Below, piece after piece: positions 8,942-17,338 of a stretch of DNA of 64,000 nucleotides (position 1 is its first letter; each line of letters opens with the position of its first letter). The stretch comes from Nocardioides alkalitolerans DSM 16699 (lineage in GTDB: Bacteria > Actinomycetota > Actinomycetes > Propionibacteriales > Nocardioidaceae): NCBI RefSeq assembly GCF_000426525.1, contig NZ_AUFN01000013.1:124001-188000 (forward strand), in the 5' to 3' direction. The notes beneath the pieces were generated by a model, which was not told where the DNA came from, did no database searches, and saw only the letters and a list, made by a program, of their open reading frames with translations. Made by a program: the position numbers and the translations under genes.

Positions 8942-9556
8942 ATGCCCGAGCCGAAGCTGATCGACGTCTCCACGCCGCGCGACCCCCGTGCGGTGGTGCT
9001 GGTGCTGCACGGCGGGGCGTCCCGGCCCGACAGCACGATGGTGAGCCCGACGCAGCTGTCTGTGCTGCGGATGAAGCCCGTGGCCAGCCGGGTGGCCCGC
9101 GCCGGCCGCGGGCGGCTCGCGGTGCTGAGGCTGCTCAACTCGCACCGGGGCTGGGACCCCCGCACGACGCCGGTGGACGACGTCCGGTGGGCGCTGGCGC
9201 AGGTCGCCGACCGTTTCGGCGACCTGCCGGTGGGCCTCGTCGGCCACTCCCTCGGTGGACGCGCGGCCCTCCTCGCGGGGGCCGCCCCCGCCGTCCGCAG
9301 CGTCGTCGCGCTCAACCCCTGGGTGATGCCCGCCGACGACGCCGCGCTCGGGGGCACCCGCGTGCTCGTGGCCCACGGCGACCACGACCGGATCGCCTCG
9401 ATCGACCGGGCGCACCTCGTGGCCGAGAAGCTGTCGCGCCGCACCGAGGTCGAGTTCGTCGTCGTGCCCGGGGGCAAGCACGCGATGCTGCGGCACGGCT
9501 GGCGCTTCGAGCAGCTCGCGGCGGACTTCACCGTGGCCTCCCTGCTCGACGGCTGA
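8942..9556 (+). CDS. Small alpha/beta hydrolase
   Basis: The 204-residue protein has the oxyanion segment VLVLHGGASRP and the nucleophile elbow GLVGHSLGGRAALLAG (Ser about residue 102). An acid site lies in LVAHGDHDRIASI and the catalytic His in VPGGKHAMLRHGW. It is a compact cytoplasmic dienelactone-hydrolase or thioesterase-like enzyme with no lid domain visible. The ATG lies only 8 bases after a GGGTAC hexamer (8928-8933), so the transcript may be leaderless if that is a promoter. It is followed 41 bases later by the photolyase-like gene. Substrate unknown. Confidence 0.85.
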   Translation: MPEPKLIDVSTPRDPRAVVLVLHGGASRPDSTMVSPTQLSVLRMKPVASRVARAGRGRLAVLRLLNSHRGWDPRTTPVDDVRWALAQVADRFGDLPVGLVGHSLGGRAALLAGAAPAVRSVVALNPWVMPADDAALGGTRVLVAHGDHDRIASIDRAHLVAEKLSRRTEVEFVVVPGGKHAMLRHGWRFEQLAADFTVASLLDG

Positions 9557-9597
9557 CGCACCGCACCCTCCTTCCGCCCCGGTGCCATGCTGGCGGC

Positions 9598-11058
9598 GTG
9601 CACGTCCGCCTCGTCTGCCCCCACCAGCTCTTCGTCGAGCAGCTCACGTCCGACGCCGACCTGGTCGTGCTCGTCGAGCCCGACCTGTTCTTCCGGCAGT
9701 ACGCCTTCCACACGCACAAGCTGGTCCTGCACCGCGCGTCGATGCGCCGCCTCGAGGCCGAGCTGCGGGAGCGGGGCCACCGCACGACGTACGTCGAGAG
9801 CCGCGCCGACACGCCCACGCACGACCAGCTCGTGACCCTGCTCGACGAGGTCGGGGCGACGGAGCTGTCGGCGTACGACGTGGTCGACGACTGGCTGGGG
9901 CGCGACCTCCGGCGGGTCGCCGAGGCCGCGGGCGTGCCGCTGACCTGGCACGAGACCCCCGCCTTCCTCACCACCGACGAGCAGGTACGCGCCCAGTTCC
10001 GCGGCCGGCAGCCACGGATGGCGAACTTCTACGCCTGGCAGCGACGTCGGCTCGACGTGCTGATGGAGGGCGACCGCCCCGTCGGGGGCCAGTGGTCGTA
10101 CGACGAGGAGAACCGCCGGCCCTGGCCGCGTCGTGACGCGCCCGAGCTGCCCGAGCTGCCCCGGCTGCGTCGCGACGACCACGTCCGCGACGCCATCGCC
10201 TGGGTGGCCGCCGAGTTCCCCGACCACCCCGGCGACCCCGAGGGCTTCCGCTGGCCGACGAGCCGCGGCCAGGCGCAGCGCTGGCTGGAGCGGTTCTGCA
10301 CCGACCGGCTGGAGCGGTTCGGGCCCTACGAGGACTCCATCGCCACCGACGAGACCTGGCTGTTCCACTCCGCGCTGAGCCCGATGATCAACTGCGGGCT
10401 GCTCGAGCCGCGCGACGTGCTGAGCACCGTGCTCGACCACGCGGCGTCGCACGACGTGCCGCTGAACAGCCTCGAGGGCTTCGTGCGGCAGCTGATCGGC
10501 TGGCGGGAGTACATGCGCGGCGCGTACGTGACCCGCGGACGGCAGATGCGCACCCGCAACCGCCTCGGGCTGACCCGCGACCTCGACCCGGGGTGGTGGG
10601 ACGGCACCACCGGTCTGCTGCCCGTCGACACGGTGGTGGCCCGGGTGCTCGAGCACGGCTGGTGCCACCACATCGAGCGGCTGATGGTGCTCGGCAACGC
10701 CATGCTGCTGCTGCGCACCGACCCCGACGAGGTCCACGAGTGGTTCAGCGCGCTCTTCGTCGACGCCTACGACTGGGTGATGGTGCCGAACGTCTACGCG
10801 ATGAGCCAGTTCGCCGTGGCGGAGGAGCTGACGACGAAGCCCTACGTCTCGGGCAGCAACTACCTGCGCAAGATGAGCGACCTCCCGACCGGCGACTGGA
10901 CGCTCGCCTGGGACTCCCTCTACTGGCAGTTCGTCGACGACCACCGCGACGGCTTCGCCGCCAACCCCCGCACGTCGATGGCGGTGCGCTCCCTCGACCG
11001 GCTCGCGGACGACCGCCGGCGCGAGCTGCGCGCCGAGGCGCGGCGCTGGCTGGGCTAG
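9598..11058 (+). CDS. Photolyase-related protein (FeS-BCP/DPRP family) lacking most Fe-S cysteines
   Basis: The 486-residue protein belongs to the deoxyribodipyrimidine photolyase-related family (bacterial 6-4 photolyases such as PhrB). It has the N-terminal antenna domain (CPHQLFVEQLTSDADLVVLV) and the C-terminal FAD domain (EGFVRQLIGWREYMRG, GWCHHIERLMVLGNAMLLL, DAYDWVMVPNVYAMSQFA). Known members bind a [4Fe-4S] cluster with four cysteines. Here C266 (in MINCGLLE) is present, but the loop at about residues 426-440 (MSDLPTGDWTLAWDSLYW) has none of the three expected cysteines and is shortened. The GTG start follows a CATGCT hexamer by 6 bases, suggesting a leaderless transcript. It may repair DNA or be a light sensor. 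Confidence 0.88.
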   Translation: MHVRLVCPHQLFVEQLTSDADLVVLVEPDLFFRQYAFHTHKLVLHRASMRRLEAELRERGHRTTYVESRADTPTHDQLVTLLDEVGATELSAYDVVDDWLGRDLRRVAEAAGVPLTWHETPAFLTTDEQVRAQFRGRQPRMANFYAWQRRRLDVLMEGDRPVGGQWSYDEENRRPWPRRDAPELPELPRLRRDDHVRDAIAWVAAEFPDHPGDPEGFRWPTSRGQAQRWLERFCTDRLERFGPYEDSIATDETWLFHSALSPMINCGLLEPRDVLSTVLDHAASHDVPLNSLEGFVRQLIGWREYMRGAYVTRGRQMRTRNRLGLTRDLDPGWWDGTTGLLPVDTVVARVLEHGWCHHIERLMVLGNAMLLLRTDPDEVHEWFSALFVDAYDWVMVPNVYAMSQFAVAEELTTKPYVSGSNYLRKMSDLPTGDWTLAWDSLYWQFVDDHRDGFAANPRTSMAVRSLDRLADDRRRELRAEARRWLG

Positions 11059-11147
11059 GAGCCGCTCCCGAGGGGGTACGGCGTGCGGGCGGTCCGGGCT
11101 AGTGTGACCGAGGACACACCGCCGTGCCGCTGGACGAGAGGAGCGCC

Positions 11148-12794
11148 GTGAGCTCCCTGCGCGAGCCGATCGCCGCCTCCTGGCACCGCGCGAACCTCGC
11201 GGGCCTCGAGCCCTCCTCCGCGGCCGGCAACATCTCGCACGCCGACGTCGACCTCGGCAGCGCCCTGCTCACCGCCGCCCGCCCGGTGCTCGACGACCTC
11301 GACGGGCGCCTCCGCGACACCGCCTTCAGCACCCTGCTCGTCGACCGCGAGGGTCGGGTGGCCCACCGCTGGTGCGGCCACGCCCGGCCCCGGCGCGCCA
11401 TGGACGCGCTGGCCGTCGACATCGGCGCGAGCCTGCTCGAGGACGCGGTCGGCACCAACGCGCTGGGCACCGTGCTCGAGACCCAGGCGCCCATCAACGT
11501 CCACGGCGCCGAGCACTTCGCCGTGCCCCTGCGTGGCTTCAGCTGCTACGGGCACCCCGTCAAGCACCCCGTGACGAAGCGGGTCGAGGGCGTGCTCGAC
11601 ATCTCGGCGCTCACCCTCCACGCCAGCCCGCTGCTCGCGCCCCTGGTGGCCCGGGCGGTCGAGGAGATCGAGCAGCGCCTGCTCGACGGCAGCCGGGTCT
11701 CGCAGAAGCACCTGCTCGCCGCGTTCCAGGCGTCGGCGTCGCGACGTCGACCGGTGGTCGCGATCGGCGAGGACCTCGTGATGACCAACCGCGCCGCCGC
11801 CGACCGCCTGAGCCCGACCGACATCGCACTGCTGCGCATGCTCGCCGTCGACGGCACCGGTCCCGCCGACGGCGTCGTCGACCTCCGCCTCGAGTCCGGG
11901 GACGAGGTCTCCGTGCGCAGCAGCCGCCCGGCCGGCGGCAGCGGCGGGTCGCTCTTCCAGCTCGAGCCCGCGCGGGTACGGCGCACCGCTCCCCCGTCGA
12001 CCGGTCGCGGGGCCGGGGCCGGCACCGGCCGCTCGCCCACGACCGAACCCGTGCTCGTCGTCGGCGAGCCCGGCACGGGTCGCAGCACCCGCGCTCGGGA
12101 GATCGCCGCCACGACCGCCACCACGACCGCCGCCCCCGTCACCGTGCTCACTGCTGCCGCGGCCCTCATGGACGGCGTGCCGGCGTGGGCCGCCGACCTC
12201 ACCTCGCGCCTGCGGGCGGGGCAGGGCTCCGTGGTGGTCGACGGCGTCGACCTGCTCCCCGCACCGCTCGTCGACCTCGTCGCCGCGCACCTCGACAGCG
12301 GCCACGAGCCCCGGATCGTGCTCGTCGCCGGCCCCCTCGGCACCCTCACCGGGAGCGCCGCGGCCCTGGCCGCCGCCTGCACCCGCCGCGAGGAGCTGAC
12401 CCCGCTCGCCGACCGCACCACCGAGATCCCCGACCTCGTCGCCCGCATGCTCCGCGAGGCCGACGCCGACCCCTCGCTCCACCTCGCGCCCGCCACCGTC
12501 GTCGCCCTGGCCGCCCAGCGCTGGCCCGGCAACCTCCGCGAGCTGCGCGCCGTGGTCACCCACGTGCTCGGCGTCCGCCGTACCGGCGCGGTCATGCCCG
12601 CCGACCTCCCCGAGCAGTACCGCACCTCCGCCGCCCCCCGCAGCCTCGCCGCCATGGAGCGCGCCGAGCGCGACGCCATCGTCGCCGCCCTGCGCGACCA
12701 CGACGGCAACAAGGTCCGCGCGGCCGCCGAGCTCGGGATCTCCCGCACCACGCTCTACGCCAAGATGCGCACCCTCAAGGTGTCGACGGGCTGA
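11148..12794 (+). CDS. GAF / NtrC-like AAA+ / Fis-type transcription regulator
   Basis: The 548-residue protein resembles AcoR/MimR-type regulators. It has an N-terminal GAF-like sensor (residues about 20-190, with VGTNALGTVLETQAPINVHG and HYG-type YGHPVKHPVT). A degenerate AAA+ domain follows (Walker A GEPGTGRS, Walker B-like SVVVDGVDLLP, WPGNLREL). The C-terminal Fis helix-turn-helix is AAAELGISRTTLYAKMRTL. The GAFTGA loop that contacts sigma-54 is not visible, consistent with a lineage lacking sigma-54. GTG at 11148 was chosen because GAGAGGAG precedes it by 4 bases. A TAGTGT hexamer at 11100-11105 may be its -10. The target is unknown; the nearby alcohol dehydrogenase is one candidate. 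Confidence 0.88.
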   Translation: MSSLREPIAASWHRANLAGLEPSSAAGNISHADVDLGSALLTAARPVLDDLDGRLRDTAFSTLLVDREGRVAHRWCGHARPRRAMDALAVDIGASLLEDAVGTNALGTVLETQAPINVHGAEHFAVPLRGFSCYGHPVKHPVTKRVEGVLDISALTLHASPLLAPLVARAVEEIEQRLLDGSRVSQKHLLAAFQASASRRRPVVAIGEDLVMTNRAAADRLSPTDIALLRMLAVDGTGPADGVVDLRLESGDEVSVRSSRPAGGSGGSLFQLEPARVRRTAPPSTGRGAGAGTGRSPTTEPVLVVGEPGTGRSTRAREIAATTATTTAAPVTVLTAAAALMDGVPAWAADLTSRLRAGQGSVVVDGVDLLPAPLVDLVAAHLDSGHEPRIVLVAGPLGTLTGSAAALAAACTRREELTPLADRTTEIPDLVARMLREADADPSLHLAPATVVALAAQRWPGNLRELRAVVTHVLGVRRTGAVMPADLPEQYRTSAAPRSLAAMERAERDAIVAALRDHDGNKVRAAAELGISRTTLYAKMRTLKVSTG

Positions 12795-12850
12795 GCCCTC
12801 GCGACGTGCGCACGGCCGCGGTCGGTCCGCCTCGGAGCGTGGCGGTCGAC

Positions 12851-12876
12851 GGTGCCCCGCGGCTCCCCGCGGCACC
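12851..12876. terminator. Hairpin between convergent genes
   Basis: GGTGCC (12851-12856) pairs with GGCACC (12871-12876), and GCGG/CCGC extends the stem with a two-base bulge. It lies between the stop of the Fis-type regulator and the stop of the convergent hydrolase, where a bidirectional terminator is expected. There is no T-run. Confidence 0.45.
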
Positions 12877-12885
12877 GCCGGTCGC

Positions 12886-13656
12886 TCAGTCGCTGGCGGG
12901 GCCCGTGAGGTAGGGGTCCGCCCAGGCGCTGACGATCCGACCGGCGCGCTGGGCCTGGCCGGGTGCCGTCAGCAGGTGGTCGGCGCCCTCGAGGGAGACG
13001 AAGCTGCGCGGGTGGCGGGCCTGGTTGAAGATCTCGCTCGCGTTGGCGATGCCGACGGTGTCGTCGGTCGGCGAGTGCATCACGAGCAGCGGCCGGCCGA
13101 GGGCACCGATGCGGCCCTCGAGGTCGGCGGCCCGCACGTCCTCGACGAAGGCACGCTTGAGCGTGAGCGCCCGACCGCCGACCAGCCACTCCGTGTGGCC
13201 CTCGGCCATCACGCGGTCGACGAGCGCGTCGTACTGGTGCTCCGCGTGGCTCGGGTCGGCAGGCGCGCCGACACTGGCGACGGCTCGCACCTCGGCGCCG
13301 TCCGCGGTCGCGGCGATGGCGGCCGCCCCGCCCCACGAGTGGCCCACGACGAGGTCGGCCGGGGTACCGCGCTCCGCCATGTGCTCGATCGCGCGGCGGG
13401 TGTCGGCCACCTTCACGGTGAACGACCCGTCGCCCCAGTCGCCCTCGGAGTCACCCAGCCCGAGCGCGTCGAAGCGGAGCATGCCGATGCCCTCGCTGGC
13501 CAGCTGCTTGCAGATCCGCGCGGCGGCCGGACTGTCCTTGCCGAGCGTGAAGCCGTGCACGAACACGCCCCACCCCCGGACCTCGCCCTGGGGCGGATCG
13601 ATCCGCCCGCCCAGCACGGGTCCGACCGAGCTCGCGAAGCTGACGCGTTCGACCAC
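12886..13656 (-). CDS. Alpha/beta hydrolase of the OsmC-linked/esterase type
   Basis: This 256-residue enzyme has an oxyanion segment WGVFVHGFTLGKDS, followed by RFDALGLGDSEG. The nucleophile elbow is LVVGHSWGGAAAIAA (Ser about residue 111). The Asp is in VMHSPTDDTVGIANA and the His in LEGADHLLTAP. Proteins of this shape are found fused to or beside OsmC, but no OsmC domain is present here. GTG at 13656 was chosen because GGAGGAGG precedes it by 6 bases; longer readings to 13689 have no such site. It is cytoplasmic and monocistronic in appearance, convergent with the regulator. The substrate is unknown. Confidence 0.85.
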   Translation of the reverse strand: MVERVSFASSVGPVLGGRIDPPQGEVRGWGVFVHGFTLGKDSPAAARICKQLASEGIGMLRFDALGLGDSEGDWGDGSFTVKVADTRRAIEHMAERGTPADLVVGHSWGGAAAIAATADGAEVRAVASVGAPADPSHAEHQYDALVDRVMAEGHTEWLVGGRALTLKRAFVEDVRAADLEGRIGALGRPLLVMHSPTDDTVGIANASEIFNQARHPRSFVSLEGADHLLTAPGQAQRAGRIVSAWADPYLTGPASD

Positions 13657-13762
13657 CGGATGCCTCCTCCCGACGCGGGCGTCCACCACACGTCGAGAGG
13701 CTTTCTACGCCATCTCGGGGTGGGAGCGCCTCCTCCGCCACGCGCCACGTGCGTCGGCTCCC

Positions 13763-15049
13763 TCACGTGCGCCGGTGGAAGGTGACGGCGCCGGCCTCGC
13801 TCCAGGTGGTCGCGTACGTCGGGTCGTGGGCGCGGTGGTGGTGATGGGCGCACAGCAGGACGAGGTTGGCCATGTCGGTGGGTCCGCCCGTGTTCCACGG
13901 GTTGCGGTGGTGGCGTTCGCACCAGGCGGCGGGGATGTCGCAGCCCTCGGTCTGGCACTCAGGATGCCCGACAGCGTGGGCCCGGGCCTGGTGGTGGCTG
14001 AAGAGACGGGCACTGCGGCCGAGGTCGAGCGGGACCGAGGCGCCGCCCATGACGGCCGGAATGAGCGCGTGCTGGCACGCCAGGCGGCGGGCCTGGGCGG
14101 CGGAGATCCCACCACCGGTGTCCAGGGTGACCGCACCGAGGCTCTCGGTGAGCTTGTCGAGCTCGACGGTGGCGACCACGGCGACCGGGGAGCCGCCCTG
14201 GATCGGGAGCCCGTCGACCGGGAGGTGCTCGACCAGGGCGCAGAACGCCTGACCGCGGCGTACCTCGGCGGGGATCCGCTGCCCGTCACTCGGGTCAGCC
14301 GTCGTTGCGGTGTCAGCACTGTGGTGGTCGCGGCGCGGGCTCGTGTACGCCTCCAACGCCCGCGACAGCACCGCCGCGGACAAGTCCGGGATCAGCCCGG
14401 TGATCCTCGTGGTGCCGTCGCCCTGGGGTGACAACGTCAACCGGGTCCGGACCCGTGCCCGGGCCTCCTCCGCGTTCAGCACCGCCTCCTCGTGGGCGTC
14501 CGCCCGCTCGGGGGCGACCACCCGCAGCAGGTGACGGCCCAGGCGTCGGACCTGCTTCGGGGTGAAGTCCGCGCACTCGACCAGCAGGTGCGCCTCGGCG
14601 CGGGCCACCACGTCCGGGGCGAGATCGTCGGGCAGCTCGTCCAACGCATCGAGGACCGCGGCCGCGTGCCCCAACGAGACCTCACCCGACCCCAGAGCCA
14701 CCCGCGTCACGTCGTACGACTCGAGCCGGCCGGCGAGGCGTTCCTCGAACCGCAACCGCCCTGGGTCCTGCCGGGTCGCGTGCGCCAGCCACGCCCCCGC
14801 CGAGCGGGCTCCGTCCGCGGCGGCGACGTCGGACGCACCCGAGAGGACCCGGAGCCGCAGCGCCGCGACCCGTTCCCCGATCCGCGCCAGCTCGACCAGC
14901 ACAACGCGCTTGGCCGATGTGTCCAGCCAGTCCGGGTCGACCCCCGACCCCGCCAACCGGTCCAATGCTCCCCCGAGCTCGGCCACGCACGCGACCCATG
15001 GATGCACACCGACCGTGCCGCTCTGCGCTCCCGCCCGGACCCCCGTCAT
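13763..15049 (-). CDS. DUF222 domain-containing HNH endonuclease (13E12-type)
   Basis: The 428-residue protein begins at ATG (MTGVRAGAQSGTVGVHPW). The central DUF222 region spans about residues 20-320 (e.g. ARIGERVAALRLRVLSG, PKQVRRLGRHLLRVVAPERA). A C-terminal HNH nuclease motif reads CERHHRNPWNTGGPTDMANL and LCAHHHHRAHD, with GCDIPAAWC supplying zinc cysteines. Such genes are abundant in mycobacteria and nocardioforms (REP13E12 family) and behave like selfish or phage-linked nucleases; their target is not known. A tandem repeat begins 67 bases upstream. If translation started further out, the N-terminus would read through that repeat as VEERAPASVSKPRL copies, so I prefer the internal ATG. 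Confidence 0.85.
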   Translation of the reverse strand: MTGVRAGAQSGTVGVHPWVACVAELGGALDRLAGSGVDPDWLDTSAKRVVLVELARIGERVAALRLRVLSGASDVAAADGARSAGAWLAHATRQDPGRLRFEERLAGRLESYDVTRVALGSGEVSLGHAAAVLDALDELPDDLAPDVVARAEAHLLVECADFTPKQVRRLGRHLLRVVAPERADAHEEAVLNAEEARARVRTRLTLSPQGDGTTRITGLIPDLSAAVLSRALEAYTSPRRDHHSADTATTADPSDGQRIPAEVRRGQAFCALVEHLPVDGLPIQGGSPVAVVATVELDKLTESLGAVTLDTGGGISAAQARRLACQHALIPAVMGGASVPLDLGRSARLFSHHQARAHAVGHPECQTEGCDIPAAWCERHHRNPWNTGGPTDMANLVLLCAHHHHRAHDPTYATTWSEAGAVTFHRRT

Positions 15050-15115
15050 GACACCAACGCTAGGCGCGACCACCGACAACGCCGGGCGCTCGATCGACCC
15101 CCTGTGGACAGCTCC

Positions 15116-15291
15116 GAGGCGTGGTTTCGAGACACTCGCTGGCGCTCGCTCCTCCACCACCGAGAGGCGTGGTTTCGAGATACTCGCTGGCGCTCGCTCC
15201 TCAACCACCGCGGGCCGCAGACGGCCCCCTCAACCACCGAGGCGAGAGCCTGGTCTCCAGACGCTCGCTGGAGCTCGCTCCTCCACCACCG
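15116..15291. repeat. Three-copy repeat upstream of the HNH gene
   Basis: Copies 1 (15116-15162) and 2 (15164-15210) are 47 bases long and differ at two positions. Each begins GAGGCGTGGTTTCGAGA, continues with CTCGCTGGCGCTCGCTCCT and ends CACCACCG or AACCACCG. A third, more diverged copy is at 15239-15291 (ends GAGCTCGCTCCTCCACCACC). End fragments (CTCAACCACCGA at 15229-15240; CCTCCACCACC near 15313) flank them. The core has short internal inverted symmetry (CGAGCG/CGCTCG). The repeats fill most of the 312-base gap 15050-15361 between the HNH gene and the divergent methyltransferase fusion; I see nothing else there. Confidence 0.85.
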
Positions 15292-15361
15292 AGAGCCGGG
15301 CGCGCGGGCCCCCCTCCACCACCCCGGAACGCACCGCCCCGCGGGGTGACAGAGTTGCCCC

Positions 15362-16948
15362 GTGACGTTCACCGAGGTGCTGTTCCCGGGCCGCCATCAC
15401 GCGGTCACCGCGTTCCAGGTCGACTTCCTCCAGCGGCTCCTGGCGGGCACGGTCGTCGACGACGCCGGAGAGCTGGTGCCGGTGGCCGAGGACGCCGTGG
15501 TCGTGTGGCCGGTGACGTCCGCCAACCACGCGTGGACCCGACGCAACCCCCTGCCCGGCCACCGGCGCGAGTCGCTCGTCGAGCGGGTCTCGGCGACGGC
15601 GCCGCTGCCGAGCCTCGTCGTGCCGGTGCCCGACGTGCCCCAGCACCCCCGGTTCGCCGCGCTCGTCGTGACGACCGTCGCCACCGCGCTCCCCCACCGC
15701 CCGGCGCCGGCGCCCGGCCACACGGTGGTCGCGTGCTCGACGCCCGCGGTCGCCGACTCCTACCGCGCCCTCGGCTTCACGGTGGTCGGCGTCGAGGACG
15801 CCGTCGACGAGACCCCGGCCGAGCAGCCGGCCCGCCCGTGGGAGGTCGTGCAGCGGCTGGCCGAGGGCGACGAGACCTGGCGTCTGATCGCGCACCCGGA
15901 GACGGTCGCGCACTACGAGCGGTACGGCGTGCCCGACCTCGTCACCGAGCTCTTCGCCGATCCCGTCGTCTCCAGCGAGGGCGACCTCACCACCACGCGC
16001 GACTACCGCACCTACGCGGCGTCGTTCCAGACGGCGTCGGCCCGCAAGTACGAGCAGGTCGGTCCGCTCCTGGAGCCCGGGCGGGTCGTCGACATCGGCT
16101 GCGCCACGGGCGGCCTGCTCGAGTGCGTCGCGGAGGACGCCCGCTTCGCCGAGTCGGACCTCTTCGGCGTCGACATCGCCCGCCCCCTCCTCGACGAGGC
16201 GGAGCACAAGAAGGCCACCGGGGTGTTCGCCAACCCGAACATCTGGTTCGTGCGCGCCAACATCCTCAACGGCCCGGTCATGCCGCTGGGCTCGGTCGAC
16301 TCCACCGTCACGGTCGCGCTCACCCACGAGGTCTACTCGTACGGCGACGGCCGCGCCGACGTCGAGGCGTTCGCCCGCCGCGTGCACGACCACACCCGCG
16401 TGGGCGGCGTGTGGGTGAACTCCGACGTGCTGGGTCCGGACGAGCCCGACCGGGAGGTGCTGCTGCGGCTGCGCACCGACGACGGCGCCACCCCGGACGC
16501 GGCCCGCGAGGACCTCGACGACCTCACCGCCGACGAGGTGGCGGCGTACGTCGGGAGCCTGTCGACGGCCGGCCGGATGATCCAGTTCGCCCACGACTTC
16601 CCGCGCCTGTCGGGCGGGCCGTTCACGGCCGCGCGGCAGGCCGACGAGACCCCGACCTGGCGGCTGCGGCTCGCGGACGCGATGGAGTTCCTGACCACGA
16701 AGGACTACGCCGACAACTGGCTCAGCGAGTGCCACGAGCAGTTCTGCGGGCTCTCGATGGCGGACTGGCGCACCGTGCTCACGGACGTCGGCTTCACTCT
16801 CGACCCGACCACGACGGCCTGGCGCAACGACTGGCTCGCGGAGCACCGCTTCGGTCCCACCGCCGAGCTGCTCGACGCAGGCACGGGCGAGGCGCTCGAC
16901 TGGCCGGTCACGCACGTGCTGACGGTCGCGCGCCGCCCGCTCGGCTGA
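15362..16948 (+). CDS. Nucleotidyltransferase-like / SAM methyltransferase fusion protein
   Basis: The 528-residue protein has two parts. Residues 1-190 look like an HxGH-type nucleotidyltransferase of the NMNAT/NadM kind: VLFPGRHHAVTAFQVDFLQR near the start matches the phosphate-binding strand-helix, and SANHAWTRRNPLPGHRRES matches the NPFTAGER-like second motif. The match is distant, and the HxGH histidines are only partly kept. Residues from about 215 to the end form a class I methyltransferase (VVDIGCATGGLLECVAED, then LFGVDIARPLLDEA). No membrane helix is present. It starts at GTG beside the HNH repeat and stands alone. The substrate is unknown; it could modify a nucleotide-linked or secondary metabolite. 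Confidence 0.7.
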   Translation: MTFTEVLFPGRHHAVTAFQVDFLQRLLAGTVVDDAGELVPVAEDAVVVWPVTSANHAWTRRNPLPGHRRESLVERVSATAPLPSLVVPVPDVPQHPRFAALVVTTVATALPHRPAPAPGHTVVACSTPAVADSYRALGFTVVGVEDAVDETPAEQPARPWEVVQRLAEGDETWRLIAHPETVAHYERYGVPDLVTELFADPVVSSEGDLTTTRDYRTYAASFQTASARKYEQVGPLLEPGRVVDIGCATGGLLECVAEDARFAESDLFGVDIARPLLDEAEHKKATGVFANPNIWFVRANILNGPVMPLGSVDSTVTVALTHEVYSYGDGRADVEAFARRVHDHTRVGGVWVNSDVLGPDEPDREVLLRLRTDDGATPDAAREDLDDLTADEVAAYVGSLSTAGRMIQFAHDFPRLSGGPFTAARQADETPTWRLRLADAMEFLTTKDYADNWLSECHEQFCGLSMADWRTVLTDVGFTLDPTTTAWRNDWLAEHRFGPTAELLDAGTGEALDWPVTHVLTVARRPLG

Positions 16949-16968
16949 CGGGGCTCAGCGAGGCAGGC

Positions 16969-17280
16969 TCAGCTGTCGTCCCACGACGGCAGGCCGGCGT
17001 CGTACACGGTCTCGTCGAGGTGGGTACGCAGCACCTCCACCACGGAGCCCACGTCGGCGCCGCGGCTGTAGGCGATGAGTTGGACGCAGGCGGTCAGCAC
17101 GTCGAGCGCGCCCCCGAGCACGGGCGCGGCCTCGGCGAACGTGCCGCGCGACAGCCCGGCACCCTCCAGCGCACGGGTCACGGCCGCCTCGTCGACGTCA
17201 CCACCGCCGTCGGGGTCGGCCGCGACGAGCGCGTCGAGGAGGGCCTGCGCGGCCGTGCGGCGTCGTACGAGCTCGTCCAT
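16969..17280 (-). CDS. Small hypothetical protein
   Basis: I do not recognise this 103-residue acidic, helical protein. It begins MDELVRRRTAAQALLDALVA and ends in LDETVYDAGLPSWDDS. It has no membrane segment or known motif. The ATG at 17280 is preferred to a GTG at 17316, although neither has a clear ribosome site. It is convergent with the methyltransferase fusion and lies 58 bases downstream of the small membrane protein gene on the same strand, so the two may be cotranscribed. Confidence 0.5.
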   Translation of the reverse strand: MDELVRRRTAAQALLDALVAADPDGGGDVDEAAVTRALEGAGLSRGTFAEAAPVLGGALDVLTACVQLIAYSRGADVGSVVEVLRTHLDETVYDAGLPSWDDS

Positions 17281-17338
17281 GGAGGCCACAGTGCCAGCCG
17301 GGACCGACACCGGCACCTTCGCGCCCGCCCCGACCGGC

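Noticed and set aside
7615..10944. A very long open frame of 1109 codons on the minus strand
   Set aside because: It runs antisense to the alcohol dehydrogenase, hydrolase and photolyase genes, has low-complexity composition and no motif. It results from the high GC content.
15050..15208. An N-terminal extension of the HNH protein through the repeats (VEERAPASVSKPRL units)
   Set aside because: The extension is only the repeat translated; the ATG at 15049 begins the usual family N-terminus.
15116..15291. Possible CRISPR array
   Set aside because: Only three copies, no unique spacers of even length between them, and no cas gene in the window.
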